DNA of 64,000 bases from Halomonas colorata (GTDB taxonomy: Bacteria > Pseudomonadota > Gammaproteobacteria > Pseudomonadales > Halomonadaceae). The stretch's first letter is position 1. Each line of letters starts with the position of its first letter. The translations under genes were made by a program, and so were the position numbers. Positions 44,690-53,854 of this stretch are shown here, piece by piece. Location: positions 1 through 64,000 of the forward strand of contig NZ_JABUZA010000017.1 in the NCBI RefSeq assembly GCF_014897985.1. The letters are read 5' to 3'. The notes under the pieces are model-generated. The model ran no database searches, had not been told where the DNA came from, and saw only the letters and a list, made by a program, of their open reading frames with translations.

Positions 44690-45541
44690 ATGTCTGCTTC
44701 TTTAACACTGCCAGCCCCTGCGAAGCTCAACCGTATGCTGCATATCGTGGGCCGTCGTGATGACGGCTATCACGAGCTTCAAACGCTGTTTCAAATAATC
44801 GATGTATGCGATCAGCTCACGCTAACCCTGCGTGAAGATAGCGAGGTTTCGCTCACCACGCCTGTCAATGGCGTGGTTCACGAGGATAATTTAATCGTCC
44901 GCGCTGCCCGCCTGCTGCAACGTTCAAGCGGTACCTCCCAAGGGGTAAACCTGACGATTGAAAAACAGCTCCCCATGGGGGGCGGGCTTGGCGGGGGCAG
45001 CTCTAACGCGGCTACCGTCCTGCTTGGCTTGAACAAGCTGTGGCAGCTGGGGCTGACGCGGGAAGCATTAGCCAAGCTGGGGCTGCAGCTTGGTGCGGAC
45101 GTTCCGGTATTTATTCATGGGCACAGCGCCTGGGCGGAGGGTATTGGTGAGAAACTCACGCAGGTCACTATCGACACTCCCTGGTTTGTGATTATCCATC
45201 CGCAGGTTAGCGTCTCAACGCCCCTGATCTTCCAAGACCCGGAATTGACACGCGACAGCCGCCCCATTACTATGGCGCGCGCACTGCAGGGGGGAGTGCC
45301 TGAGTGGCGTAACGACTGTGAGGCTATTGTTCGAAAACGCTATCCGCCTATCGCGGAAGCGCTTGACTGGCTCGCACAGTATGCACCTAGTCGGCTGACC
45401 GGTACTGGCGCCTGTTTGTTCGCCGCTTTTGAGTCCGAAAAAGCAGCGCAAACAATCGCTGAATTGGCAGGTCAACGCTGGCCGACGTGGGTCGCACGCG
45501 GACTCAACACCTCTCCCCTACAAGATGCTCTGGGCTGCTGA
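44690..45541 (+). CDS. ispE: 4-diphosphocytidyl-2-C-methyl-D-erythritol kinase
   Basis: A 283-aa GHMP kinase of the MEP isoprenoid pathway. N-terminal PAPAKLNRMLHIVGRRDDGYHELQTLFQ, ATP loop PMGGGLGGGSSNAATVLLGLN, and C-terminal TGTGACLFAAFES are diagnostic. It lies between lolB and tRNA-Gln, the common gammaproteobacterial order. ATG at 44690 preceded by GAGCG-type weak site. Confidence 0.96.
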   Translation: MSASLTLPAPAKLNRMLHIVGRRDDGYHELQTLFQIIDVCDQLTLTLREDSEVSLTTPVNGVVHEDNLIVRAARLLQRSSGTSQGVNLTIEKQLPMGGGLGGGSSNAATVLLGLNKLWQLGLTREALAKLGLQLGADVPVFIHGHSAWAEGIGEKLTQVTIDTPWFVIIHPQVSVSTPLIFQDPELTRDSRPITMARALQGGVPEWRNDCEAIVRKRYPPIAEALDWLAQYAPSRLTGTGACLFAAFESEKAAQTIAELAGQRWPTWVARGLNTSPLQDALGC

Positions 45542-45571
45542 AAGCGCCCGGTCATCGCATTAGGTTATTGC

Positions 45572-45646
45572 TGGGGTATCGCCAAGTGGTAAGGCACCGG
45601 TTTTTGGTATCGGCATTCCCAGGTTCGAATCCTGGTACCCCAGCCA
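45572..45646 (+). tRNA. tRNA-Gln(UUG)
   Basis: Acceptor TGGGGTA pairs with TACCCCA, followed by discriminator G and encoded CCA (45644-45646). The anticodon stem CCGGT/ATCGG encloses loop TTTTGGT with anticodon TTG. T arm has GGTTCGAATCC. Lies between ispE and prs, as in Pseudomonas relatives. Confidence 0.97.
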
Positions 45647-45737
45647 ACTTAGTCATTAGAAACCTAGTTGTCAGATATGGCCTAAGTATGATCTGCGTTT
45701 TCTCCCCTGATTCCAAACACTGCAAAGGTGGCTGCGC

Positions 45738-46679
45738 GTGTCAAAATTGATGGTTTTCACCGGGAATGCCAATCCCGAACTCGCTCAAAAGATTGCCGAG
45801 AGCTTAGACAGCCGCATGGGTAATGCCACGGTTGGTCAATTTAGCGACGGCGAAATCGCAGTCGAGATCAATGAGAACGTGCGCGGTAAGGACGTGTTCA
45901 TCCTCCAGTCCACCTGTGCACCGACGAATGACAACCTGATGGAGCTGATCCTGATGGTCGACGCACTGCGTCGTGCCTCGGCGACTCGCATCACGGCGGT
46001 GGTGCCGTACTTCGGCTATGCCCGCCAAGATCGTCGCGTTCGTTCCGCCCGCGTACCTATTTCCGCTAAAGTGGTTGCGGACATGATGGTAAAAGCCGGC
46101 GTTGACCGCGTGATGACCATGGACCTGCATGCCGATCAAATCCAAGGCTTCTTCGACGTACCGGTAGACAACGTCTACGGCTCGCCAATTCTTCTGGATG
46201 ATATCGAGCGCCAAAACTATGCAGACCTGGTCGTGGTCTCTCCCGACGTAGGCGGCGTAGTACGTGCGCGCGCCATCGCCAAACAGCTTAACGCAGACCT
46301 TGCGATTATCGATAAGCGTCGCCCCCAGGCCAACCAGGCCCAGGTAATGCATATTATCGGCGAAATCGAAGGCCGCACCTGTGTCGTTGTCGACGACATG
46401 ATCGACACCGCCGGCACGCTGTGCAAAGCCGGTGAAGCACTTAAAGATCATGGCGCTGCACGCGTCGTGGCCTATGCTACACATCCGATCTTGTCCGGCC
46501 CAGCCGTTGACAACATCACCAACTCTGTACTGGATGAAGTTGTCGTGACCGACACTATTCCGCTTGCCGACCATGCGCGTCGCAGTGGAAAAATTCGCCA
46601 GTTGAGCGTTGCTGGCCTGATTGCGGAAGCTATCCGCCGGGTTAGTAACGAAGAATCTGTCAGCGCGATGTTCCACTAA
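45738..46679 (+). CDS. prs: Ribose-phosphate pyrophosphokinase
   Basis: A 313-aa enzyme making PRPP for nucleotides, His, Trp and NAD. Motifs: [62 protein letters not shown], and the PRPP loop [15 protein letters not shown]. The start is GTG at 45738, 8 nt after AAGGTG; the ATG at 45750 would lie about 20 nt from it. Terminator-like hairpins follow before rplY. Confidence 0.97.
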   Translation: MSKLMVFTGNANPELAQKIAESLDSRMGNATVGQFSDGEIAVEINENVRGKDVFILQSTCAPTNDNLMELILMVDALRRASATRITAVVPYFGYARQDRRVRSARVPISAKVVADMMVKAGVDRVMTMDLHADQIQGFFDVPVDNVYGSPILLDDIERQNYADLVVVSPDVGGVVRARAIAKQLNADLAIIDKRRPQANQAQVMHIIGEIEGRTCVVVDDMIDTAGTLCKAGEALKDHGAARVVAYATHPILSGPAVDNITNSVLDEVVVTDTIPLADHARRSGKIRQLSVAGLIAEAIRRVSNEESVSAMFH

Positions 46680-46694
46680 CCGCCTGACGATATA

Positions 46695-46750
46695 GCCCCC
46701 TTCTGGGGCCTTGGAAACGTCGTCGTCTGGTCGCGGTCGGCGGCGTTTCC
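46695..46750 (+). promoter_or_regulatory. Two hairpins between prs and rplY
   Basis: GCCCCC/GGGGC (46695-46709) is followed by a longer structure with outer arms GGAAACG (46713-46719) and CGTTTCC (46744-46750). No strong T-run follows, so a leader structure for rplY or a weak terminator is equally possible. Confidence 0.45.
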
Positions 46751-46775
46751 TTACTTAAACCAAGAGGCAAATTAC

Positions 46776-47411
46776 ATGTCTGATTTTATCCTGAAAGCCA
46801 CCGTTCGTAACGACCTGGGGAAAGGTGCGAGCCGCCGCCTGCGTCGTGCGAACCAAGAAGTACCGGCCGTTATTTACGGCGGCGAAAAAGGCGCGCAATC
46901 AATCTCTGTAGAAAAAACTGCTTTTTACAAAGCGATTGAAGACGAAGCTTTCTTCTCCTCAGTAATCAAGCTGGTTATCGAAGGCAAAGAAGAGCAGGTA
47001 GTGGTACGTGATCTTCAGCGTCACCCCTTCAAGCCGCTTCTGACCCACGCTGACTTCCTGCGCGTTGACGCTACTCATGAAATCACCATGAACGTACCGC
47101 TGCACGTGACTGGCGAAGAAAAATGTGTGGGCATCAAAGACCAGGGCGGCGAACTGCACGTACTGGCCAACGAAGTTGCCATCAGCTGCTTACCGAAAGA
47201 CCTGCCTGACTACCTGGAAGTTGATATTTCAGCGGTTGAGCTGGGCACGACTCTGCACCTGTCCGATCTGACTCTGCCGAAAGGCGTTACCTCCGTTGAC
47301 CTATCTCACGGTGAAGAGCACGACAACGCCGTGCTGAGCATCACTAAAGTGAAGGTACGTAGCGAAGAAGAAGACGAAGGTGAAGACGAAGAAGGTACCA
47401 GCGCTGAATAA
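46776..47411 (+). CDS. rplY: 50S ribosomal protein L25, long CTC form
   Basis: A 211-aa L25/TL5-CTC protein that binds 5S rRNA. N-terminal L25 domain (about 1-95: [39 protein letters not shown]) and C-terminal beta domain (about 96-185). It ends in a highly acidic tail ([14 protein letters not shown]), consistent with halophilic proteins. E. coli L25 lacks the C-terminal domain. AAGAGG precedes the ATG. Followed by two strong hairpins. Confidence 0.95.
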   Translation: MSDFILKATVRNDLGKGASRRLRRANQEVPAVIYGGEKGAQSISVEKTAFYKAIEDEAFFSSVIKLVIEGKEEQVVVRDLQRHPFKPLLTHADFLRVDATHEITMNVPLHVTGEEKCVGIKDQGGELHVLANEVAISCLPKDLPDYLEVDISAVELGTTLHLSDLTLPKGVTSVDLSHGEEHDNAVLSITKVKVRSEEEDEGEDEEGTSAE

Positions 47412-47456
47412 GCCTGATATCAGTACGCAAAGCCATAACGGCTAACACGTACTTTG

Positions 47457-47520
47457 CTTGGGCCATGCCTGCATGGCCCAAGAATGATAAGATCAAGCGC
47501 TTCGGCGCTTGATTTTTTTT
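47457..47520 (+). terminator. Tandem hairpins and terminator after rplY
   Basis: First hairpin: a perfect 12-bp stem CTTGGGCCATGC (47457-47468) and GCATGGCCCAAG (47471-47482) with only CT between. Second: ATCAAGCGC (47492-47500), loop TTCG, GCGCTTGAT, then eight T. The second is a textbook terminator with a stable UUCG loop; the first may block or stabilise the 3' end. Confidence 0.88.
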
Positions 47521-47622
47521 GCGGCTTGCCTTCCTGGCAACCGCCCTTCGAGCCGCTTTTGATGCGACGCCAAAAATTTCTACCGGAAACTTTTTTGAGG
47601 TAGCTAATTTGGAGGTAGGTAA

Positions 47623-48204
47623 ATGAGCCAGGTAACGGCCCTGATAGGCCTAGGCAATCCCGGCGCCGAGTATGACGCCACCCGCCATAATGCGGGCTTT
47701 TGGCTAATTGACGCCATTGCGCGCAGCGCCCATACCGAACTACGCCCGGAAAAGAAGTTCCTTGGCCTTTATGCCAAGGCACGCATTGGCGACCATGAAC
47801 TTCATCTGCTCAACCCGACTACATTTATGAACCGCAGCGGTGCCGCGGTAGCAGCGCTTACCCAGTTTTTTAAACTTGCCCCTGAAAACCTGCTGGTCGC
47901 TCACGATGAGCTCGACCTCCCTCCGGGGCAAGGACGCTATAAAACAGGCGGAGGCCACGGCGGCCACAACGGCTTGCGCGATATCATCAGCGCGCTGGGC
48001 AATCAAAAGCAGTTTCATCGCATCCGTATCGGCATCGGCCACCCCGGTGAGGCACGCCAGGTTACCAACTATGTACTTGGCCGCCCCGGCAAAGCCGAAC
48101 AGGAAGCGATCGACCGCACCCTTGACGAGTGCCAGGCCACGCTCCCTCTTGTACTAGAAGGCGACTGGGCGAAAGCCATGAACCGCCTGCATAGCGTAAA
48201 ATAG
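47623..48204 (+). CDS. pth: Peptidyl-tRNA hydrolase
   Basis: A 193-aa enzyme freeing tRNA from drop-off peptidyl-tRNA. N-terminal LIGLGNPGAEYDATRHNAGF with catalytic His, NPTTFMNRSG, VAHDELDLPPGQGRYKTGGGHGGHNGLRDI and IGIGHP are all typical. GGAGGT precedes the ATG. Followed by ychF after an 82-bp gap. Confidence 0.97.
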   Translation: MSQVTALIGLGNPGAEYDATRHNAGFWLIDAIARSAHTELRPEKKFLGLYAKARIGDHELHLLNPTTFMNRSGAAVAALTQFFKLAPENLLVAHDELDLPPGQGRYKTGGGHGGHNGLRDIISALGNQKQFHRIRIGIGHPGEARQVTNYVLGRPGKAEQEAIDRTLDECQATLPLVLEGDWAKAMNRLHSVK

Positions 48205-48286
48205 CTAACACTGATCTTTTTTCACTTTAGGCCAGCGCTGGATAAGGCATTTAGGCGGCGCTTGCTTAGCGGCTAGGAATGAATTT

Positions 48287-49378
48287 ATGGGCTTTAACTG
48301 CGGTATCGTCGGTCTACCCAACGTAGGCAAATCCACGCTTTTCAATGCGCTGACCAAATCAGGTATTGATGCCGAAAACTTCCCTTTCTGCACCATCGAA
48401 CCCAACGTGGGTATCGTTCCCATGCCTGACCCGCGTCTGGACAAGCTATCCGCCATTGTAAAACCCCAGAAAATACTGCCTACGACCATGGAGTTTGTGG
48501 ATATCGCAGGCTTGGTAGCGGGTGCTTCCAAAGGTGAAGGCCTGGGCAACAAGTTTTTGGCCAATATCCGTGAAACTCAAGCGATTGCCCACGTGGTGCG
48601 CTGCTTTGATAACGACAACGTTATTCACGTAGCCAACCAGGTTGATCCGCGTGCGGATATCGAAACGATCAACCTTGAGCTGGCACTTGCCGATCTGGAT
48701 ACCGTTGAGAAAGCCAGCCAGCGCTTGTTACGCTCCGTGAAAGGCGGCGATAAAGACGCCATCGCCACCAAAACCATTCTGGATAAAATCGAGCCACACC
48801 TGGCCGAAGGCATGCCACTGCGCAGCTTTGGCCTGGATGAAGACGAAAAGCGTCAGGTAAAAAGCTTTGGCTTTTTGACCTTGAAGCCCACCATGTACAT
48901 CGCCAACGTCAATGAAGACGGTTTCGAAAACAATCCCTATCTCGAGATTGTCAGAGAAATCGCCGCTGAAGAAGGCGCAGTCGTGGTACCTGTCTGCAAC
49001 CAGCTTGAAGCGGAAATCGCTGAGCTTGAAGACGAAGAACGCGCCATGTTCCTCGGCGAAATGGGCATGGACGAACCCGGCCTGGACCGCGTGATTCGCG
49101 CAGGCTATGCCCTGCTCGGCCTGCAGACCTACTTCACTGCCGGGGTAAAAGAAGTCCGCGCCTGGACCGTCAAGCAAGGCGCAACAGCGCCCGAAGCTGC
49201 TGGCGCTATTCATACCGACTTCCAGAAAGGCTTTATTCGCGCAGAAGTCATCGCCTATGACGACTTTGTCACACTGGGCGGCGAGCAAGGCGCGAAAGAC
49301 GCGGGCAAATGGCGCCTGGAAGGCAAAGAGTACATTGTTAAAGACGGCGATGTGGTGCACTTCCGGTTCAACGTGTAA
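48287..49378 (+). CDS. ychF: Redox-regulated ATPase/GTPase YchF (OLA1 family)
   Basis: A 363-aa Obg-like nucleotidase that binds ribosomes. G1 [15 protein letters not shown]2/G3 region, [20 protein letters not shown], the NxxE-type substitution (ANVNEDG) in place of NKxD, and the C-terminal TGS domain ending [11 protein letters not shown] are complete. YchF prefers ATP over GTP and affects oxidative-stress response. Pth-ychF adjacency is conserved. Confidence 0.97.
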   Translation: MGFNCGIVGLPNVGKSTLFNALTKSGIDAENFPFCTIEPNVGIVPMPDPRLDKLSAIVKPQKILPTTMEFVDIAGLVAGASKGEGLGNKFLANIRETQAIAHVVRCFDNDNVIHVANQVDPRADIETINLELALADLDTVEKASQRLLRSVKGGDKDAIATKTILDKIEPHLAEGMPLRSFGLDEDEKRQVKSFGFLTLKPTMYIANVNEDGFENNPYLEIVREIAAEEGAVVVPVCNQLEAEIAELEDEERAMFLGEMGMDEPGLDRVIRAGYALLGLQTYFTAGVKEVRAWTVKQGATAPEAAGAIHTDFQKGFIRAEVIAYDDFVTLGGEQGAKDAGKWRLEGKEYIVKDGDVVHFRFNV

Positions 49379-49398
49379 GCGCTTTCAGCAATAAGCGC

Positions 49399-49427
49399 TT
49401 GACGGGTGGCGGTTCGCTGAGTAACAT
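49399..49427 (+). promoter_or_regulatory. Sigma-70 promoter of tRNA-Met
   Basis: TTGACG (49399-49404) and TAACAT (49422-49427) are separated by 17 bp, followed by a GC-rich discriminator (ACGCCCCCG) and the tRNA 15 bp on. This suggests stringently controlled expression. Confidence 0.65.
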
Positions 49428-49442
49428 ACGCCCCCGTTGAAA

Positions 49443-49519
49443 GGCTACGTAGCTCAGCTGGTTAGAGCACATCACTCATAATGATGGGGTCCCCTGTTCA
49501 AATCAGGGCGTAGCCACCA
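49443..49519 (+). tRNA. tRNA-Met(CAU), elongator
   Basis: GGCTACG/CGTAGCC acceptor, discriminator A, encoded CCA (49517-49519). Anticodon loop CTCATAA gives CAT. The sequence closely follows E. coli elongator tRNA-Met; isoleucine-2 tRNA shares the anticodon but has a different acceptor stem. Confidence 0.93.
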
Positions 49520-49544
49520 ACACCGATTTAAGCTAGCAATAGCT

Positions 49545-49577
49545 AAAAGCCCGCTGACTTCGTCAGCGGGCTTTTTT
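49545..49577. terminator. Bidirectional terminator after tRNA-Met / M18 peptidase
   Basis: AAAAGCCCGCTGAC-TTC-GTCAGCGGGCTTTTTTT: long GC stem with A-run and T-run, serving tRNA-Met (+) and the convergent peptidase gene (-). Confidence 0.9.
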
Positions 49578-49608
49578 TATGCTCAGCGCTAGGCCCAATA
49601 GCTAGGCA

Positions 49609-50913
49609 TCAGCTCAACGCTGGCCGATTTAAAAACACCGTTAGCGCTCGGGTAAGATACTCCACATCGCGCGTACCGGCCGTCTCGCGGATGGAGTGCA
49701 TCGCCCACTGCGGCACGCCGACATCCAGCGTAGGCACACCCACTTCAGTGGCGGTTATCGGGCCTATGGTGCTGCCACAGCCCATATCCGCACGGGTTAC
49801 AAACGACTGAACCGGCACATCCGCCTCGCGGCACACATCGCGAAATAGCGCACCGGTCACGCTATTGGTCGCATAACGCTGACTGGCATTTACCTTAATA
49901 ACCGGGCCGCCATTCAATGCCGGACCGTGGCGCTCATCGTGCTTATCCTTAAAGTTAGGATGCAGGCCATGGGCGTTATCACAGGAGATCATCAGCGACG
50001 ACTGAATCAGCTGAATCAGCGACTCCTCGGATCCGCCACCCACCTGCCCATTGATACGCTTAAGCACGTCACCCAGGAAAGGCCCCTGTGCACCACAGGC
50101 GCTAGCGCTACCCACCTCTTCGTGATCATTGGCCACTAACAGCGCCCCTTGGCTACCATCACTTTCAAGCAGAGCCTCCAGGCCCATAAAGCACGACAGC
50201 AGATTATCCAGGCGTGCGCTGGCAATTAGCTCCTGCTTGACCCCAATCAGTGAAGGCGGCTGCACATCATAAAAACCCAGCTCGAAATCCACTACTTCAA
50301 CCGAGCGCATGCCGTGCTGCTCTTCAAGCCACACGGCCAGCAAGTCTGAAAGCTTGGCACTATCGCTTTGTAGCAACACCGGCGCCATCTGCGTTTGCGG
50401 ATTAATCGCCCGGCCTGTATTCACCTCACGGTCCATATGGATCGCCAAACTTGGCACCATGGCGACCGGGCGATCAACATTAAGCAGCAGGCTTTCCAGT
50501 TGGCCGCCGGCATGACGCACGTGCACTCGCCCAGCCAAGCCTAAATCACGGTCAAACCAGGGTGCCAGCAATACCCCGCCATACACCTGCACACCCAACT
50601 GCAACCAACCAGCCGAGTACTGTGTCGCGTTAGGCTTTAAGCGCAGCCCCGGGCTATCGGTATGCGCGCCCAACATGCGCAGACTCTTAAGCGTATCGCT
50701 GGGCAATTGAAAAGCTATAATCGAGGAATCATTGCGCGTGACGTAATAGCGCTTCCCAGGCGTAAGCTGCCAGTTAGCCGTTTCCTTCAAGCGCTGAAAA
50801 CCCGCTTTCTCTAAACGCTCAGCCATTGTCTTCGTAGCATGCCACGGCGTGGGCGACTGGCGCAGAAAATCACATAACCGCGTTAAACGATCGGCGTTGA
50901 AAGCTTCGGACAT
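49609..50913 (-). CDS. apeB: M18 family aminopeptidase
   Basis: A 434-aa dizinc aminopeptidase (aspartyl aminopeptidase-like). Zinc ligands and catalytic segments are in LGAHTDSPGLRLKPN, VANDHEEVGSASACGAQGP, SCDNAHGLHPN and the C-terminal GVPQWAMHSIRETAGTRD. These tetrahedral or dodecameric enzymes remove N-terminal residues in the cytoplasm. Start at 50913 with GAGGAT upstream; the frame adds four residues to 50925. Divergent from prc. Confidence 0.9.
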   Translation of the reverse strand: MSEAFNADRLTRLCDFLRQSPTPWHATKTMAERLEKAGFQRLKETANWQLTPGKRYYVTRNDSSIIAFQLPSDTLKSLRMLGAHTDSPGLRLKPNATQYSAGWLQLGVQVYGGVLLAPWFDRDLGLAGRVHVRHAGGQLESLLLNVDRPVAMVPSLAIHMDREVNTGRAINPQTQMAPVLLQSDSAKLSDLLAVWLEEQHGMRSVEVVDFELGFYDVQPPSLIGVKQELIASARLDNLLSCFMGLEALLESDGSQGALLVANDHEEVGSASACGAQGPFLGDVLKRINGQVGGGSEESLIQLIQSSLMISCDNAHGLHPNFKDKHDERHGPALNGGPVIKVNASQRYATNSVTGALFRDVCREADVPVQSFVTRADMGCGSTIGPITATEVGVPTLDVGVPQWAMHSIRETAGTRDVEYLTRALTVFLNRPALS

Positions 50914-51051
50914 GGAAATCCTCATAACAGTAATGATTGAGTCTCATAGAGCAGACGACCTGCTACAATGCTCCCCTGGCCTACGCAACTCATAGGTCAC
51001 CTGCGGGTCTAGGGAAGAATGAGTGTACACAAATCCGGGAGAGCTTGACTG

Positions 51052-53142
51052 ATGAGCTTGTTTGCAACGCTTTCGCGCTCGGTCGTCCTTGCCGTCATGC
51101 TGGTAGTTACCAGCCCGACAGTAATGGCACAAATCGCGCCGACCGACGAACAACGCCAAGCGGCAGAAGAAATTGCGGATGCGCTCCGCTACGGCCACTA
51201 CGCTAATATTAGCTTTGATGAGCAGTGGTCACAGGAGGCCTTTCAACGCTACCTGGATATGCTTGATGGTCAGCGCGCCTATTTGTTGAGCCGTGATATC
51301 GAGCCCTACCGTCATCTGGAAGATGGTATGGCCGATGCGCTGTTTGAAGGCGACCTGGACGATGCCTTCAAACTTTATGATCAGCTAAGCGAGCGTCATA
51401 TAGCGCGTATGGAGTGGCTGTTAGCGCGTCTGGACGAAGGCCTAGCGTTTGATTTCGATAGCGACGAGCGCCTTGAGATTGACCGCGAAGATGCCCCCTG
51501 GGCCACCCGCGAAAGCGAACTGGACGAGCTTTGGCGCAAGCGCCTGAAAAACGACGCCCTGACTCTCGCCCTCACCGACCAGGATGACGAGCAGATCGAG
51601 GACAACCTGCGCCAGCGCTATGAAGGCCAGCTCTCTCGCCTGCGGCAGACCGAATCTGAAGATGTGTTTGGCCTCTTGATGGCTGCTGTTAGCAGCACAA
51701 TTGACCCCCACACCGGCTACCTCTCTCCGCGCCAAAGCGAATCCTTCGATATTCAGATGAGTCTGTCACTTGAAGGTATTGGAGCACTGCTGCAGGCCGA
51801 CGGTGAATACGTCAAAGTGGCAAGCCTGGTACCCGGAGGCCCGGCTGATCGCGCTGACGTTCTGGAGCCAGCCGATCGCATTATTGCCGTTGGCCAGGAA
51901 GACGGCGAAATGGTTAATGTGGTAGGCATGCGCCTGGATAACGTGGTCGACCTGATTCGCGGCCCCAAAGGTTCAGTGGTACGCCTGGACATCGTTCCCG
52001 CCCAGGCCGTTGATATGACCCGCTCGCATATCGTCGAAATTACCCGCGATACGGTAAGCCTTGAAGACCAGGCGGCCCACGGCGAAGTAATCGACATTGA
52101 GCGTGATGGCGAACCTCACCCGGTCGGGGTAATCAATATCCCCACTTTCTATGTTGATTTTGACGCATGGCAGGCAGGCGAAGAAGAGTATCGCAGCACT
52201 ACGCGCGACGTAGCCCGTGAAATTGAGCGCCTGAAAGAAGAAGGCGTTGAAGGTATCGTGCTGGACCTGCGCAATAACGGCGGCGGCGCCCTACAGGAAG
52301 CCAACTCACTTATCGGCCTGTTTATTGACCGCGGCCCCACCGTCCAGGTGCGCGATGCTCAAGGCCGCATTCAGCTTTACGGCGACACGGATGCAGGGAC
52401 TACTTACGATGGCCCGTTGACCGTTTTGGTGAACCGCCTCTCTGCCTCTGCCTCAGAAATTTTCGCGGGAGCCATTCAGGACTACGGTCGCGGCCTAGTG
52501 GTTGGCTCTTCAACCTTTGGCAAAGGCACCGTTCAAACCTTGAACGATCTAAGCCATGGGCAAATAAAGCTGACCCGCGCCAAGTTTTACCGCATTTCCG
52601 GCGAGAGTACGCAAAATCGCGGAGTTGATCCGGATATCAGCTTCCCAAGCCTGATCGACCCGGAACGCATCGGCGAAAGCAGCCTGGATAACGCCCTAGG
52701 CTGGGATACGGTTCAAAATGTTCAGTATCGTCGCTACGGTACGCCGGAAACCTTTATCGATGCATTGGCGGCTGAACATACGGCGCGTGCCAAAACGAAC
52801 CCCAACTTCCGCTATCTTGAAAGCCAGTCGGCGCTAGCCCGCCAGCTGCGCGAACAGCACACGACGGTCAGCCTGAACCGCGAGCAGCGCCAGCGCGAGC
52901 TTGAAGCTCAGGAAGCCGAGCAGCTTTCGCTTGAAAACCAGCGCCGCCGAGCACTAAATCTTCCGGAGCTTGACGAATGGATGGACGCGCGCCTTGACAG
53001 CGGCGAGCCCGAGGAAGGTGCCGAGGCGGACGAGAACGAAGATGAGGATATGCCGGTTGACCGCGCACCAGTGCTAGAAGCGGCAGAAATCCTGCTCGAC
53101 TACGCCCATATGCAAAAATCTCAGCGGATGGCCGCGCGCTAA
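51052..53142 (+). CDS. prc: Carboxy-terminal processing protease Prc/Tsp
   Basis: A 696-aa periplasmic S41 peptidase that removes unstructured C-termini, including ssrA-tagged proteins. Signal peptide ends TVMAQ. An N-terminal helical domain, then a PDZ domain (SLEGIGALLQADGEYVKVASLVPGGPADRADVLEPADRIIAVGQ), precede the catalytic core with Ser in NRLSASASEIFAGA and Lys in FGKGTVQ (Ser/Lys dyad). The C-terminal region is very acidic (EEGAEADENEDED). Length matches E. coli Prc (682). Followed by a terminator. Confidence 0.93.
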   Translation: MSLFATLSRSVVLAVMLVVTSPTVMAQIAPTDEQRQAAEEIADALRYGHYANISFDEQWSQEAFQRYLDMLDGQRAYLLSRDIEPYRHLEDGMADALFEGDLDDAFKLYDQLSERHIARMEWLLARLDEGLAFDFDSDERLEIDREDAPWATRESELDELWRKRLKNDALTLALTDQDDEQIEDNLRQRYEGQLSRLRQTESEDVFGLLMAAVSSTIDPHTGYLSPRQSESFDIQMSLSLEGIGALLQADGEYVKVASLVPGGPADRADVLEPADRIIAVGQEDGEMVNVVGMRLDNVVDLIRGPKGSVVRLDIVPAQAVDMTRSHIVEITRDTVSLEDQAAHGEVIDIERDGEPHPVGVINIPTFYVDFDAWQAGEEEYRSTTRDVAREIERLKEEGVEGIVLDLRNNGGGALQEANSLIGLFIDRGPTVQVRDAQGRIQLYGDTDAGTTYDGPLTVLVNRLSASASEIFAGAIQDYGRGLVVGSSTFGKGTVQTLNDLSHGQIKLTRAKFYRISGESTQNRGVDPDISFPSLIDPERIGESSLDNALGWDTVQNVQYRRYGTPETFIDALAAEHTARAKTNPNFRYLESQSALARQLREQHTTVSLNREQRQRELEAQEAEQLSLENQRRRALNLPELDEWMDARLDSGEPEEGAEADENEDEDMPVDRAPVLEAAEILLDYAHMQKSQRMAAR

Positions 53143-53162
53143 GCGCCAAGCTTCCGCCCTGC

Positions 53163-53191
53163 AACGCCGGCCTTGAAGGTCGGCGTTTTTT
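53163..53191 (+). terminator. Terminator after prc
   Basis: AACGCCG-GCCTT ... AAGG-T-CGGCGTT followed by TTTTT, an imperfect but strong rho-independent terminator. Confidence 0.85.
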
Positions 53192-53351
53192 ATAACGCAA
53201 CATTTTACTAACCGCCAGACACGCGAAATTACCCAAAATGCGGCTAAGCAGTGGGCGTTAAAGTAGCAAGGAGATTTAAATAAGCCTGGCACATCAATCT
53301 AGAATCGCACACGAAGAAGTGCACTAAAAGACATCTAGAAAGACAATAAGA

Positions 53352-53427
53352 TGGCTCCTCGAACAGGACTCGAACCTGTGACCCAATGATTAACAGTCAT
53401 TTGCTCTACCAACTGAGCTATCGAGGA
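53352..53427 (-). tRNA. tRNA-Asn(GUU), copy 3 of the tandem array
   Basis: Minus strand: TCCTCGA acceptor pairing with TCGAGGA, anticodon loop CTGTTAA (GTT), encoded CCA (TGG at 53352-53354 on the plus strand). Identical to the two copies at 53474 and 53596; last of the transcript. Confidence 0.96.
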
Positions 53428-53473
53428 ACATCTTAAGCTATTGTATTTCAAGCAGAACCAACTTGTAAAGTGT

Positions 53474-53549
53474 TGGCTCCTCGAACAGGACTCGAACCTG
53501 TGACCCAATGATTAACAGTCATTTGCTCTACCAACTGAGCTATCGAGGA
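53474..53549 (-). tRNA. tRNA-Asn(GUU), copy 2 of the tandem array
   Basis: Identical 76-nt gene to its neighbours (anticodon GTT, CCA encoded). The 46-bp spacer on both sides is identical too, giving an exact 122-bp repeat period. Confidence 0.96.
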
Positions 53550-53595
53550 ACATCTTAAGCTATTGTATTTCAAGCAGAACCAACTTGTAAAGTGT

Positions 53596-53671
53596 TGGCT
53601 CCTCGAACAGGACTCGAACCTGTGACCCAATGATTAACAGTCATTTGCTCTACCAACTGAGCTATCGAGGA
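53596..53671 (-). tRNA. tRNA-Asn(GUU), copy 1 of the tandem array
   Basis: First gene read from the promoter at 53692-53719; identical in sequence to copies 2 and 3. Confidence 0.96.
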
Positions 53672-53691
53672 ACTGCTCAAACACGGTGCGT

Positions 53692-53719
53692 AGTATACTG
53701 ATTGAGACTCGAAGGTCAA
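53692..53719 (-). promoter_or_regulatory. Sigma-70 promoter of the tRNA-Asn array
   Basis: On the minus strand TTGACC (53719-53714) and TATACT (53697-53692) are 16 bp apart, near-consensus, and the first tRNA-Asn gene begins about 20 bp downstream. A GC-rich discriminator (ACGCACCG) fits a stable-RNA promoter. Confidence 0.75.
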
Positions 53720-53854
53720 GTATCGATTATAGCTGAACGCTAGCCCCGGGTTTCGTGTGTCCGTATAATAGGGTTATTCAACAGTGGCCTAAACCACTGA
53801 CACGACATTTCATTCATCCCTCGTCCCCCGACGACTCATAGATGACAGGTACCG

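Noticed and set aside
45804..46676. Long antisense frame opposite prs
   Set aside because: It is an opposite-strand shadow of a strongly conserved gene and shows no family features.
53352..53671. Repeats with regular spacing resembling a CRISPR array
   Set aside because: The repeat units are 76-nt tRNA-Asn genes and the spacers are identical, unlike CRISPR spacers; no cas genes are near.
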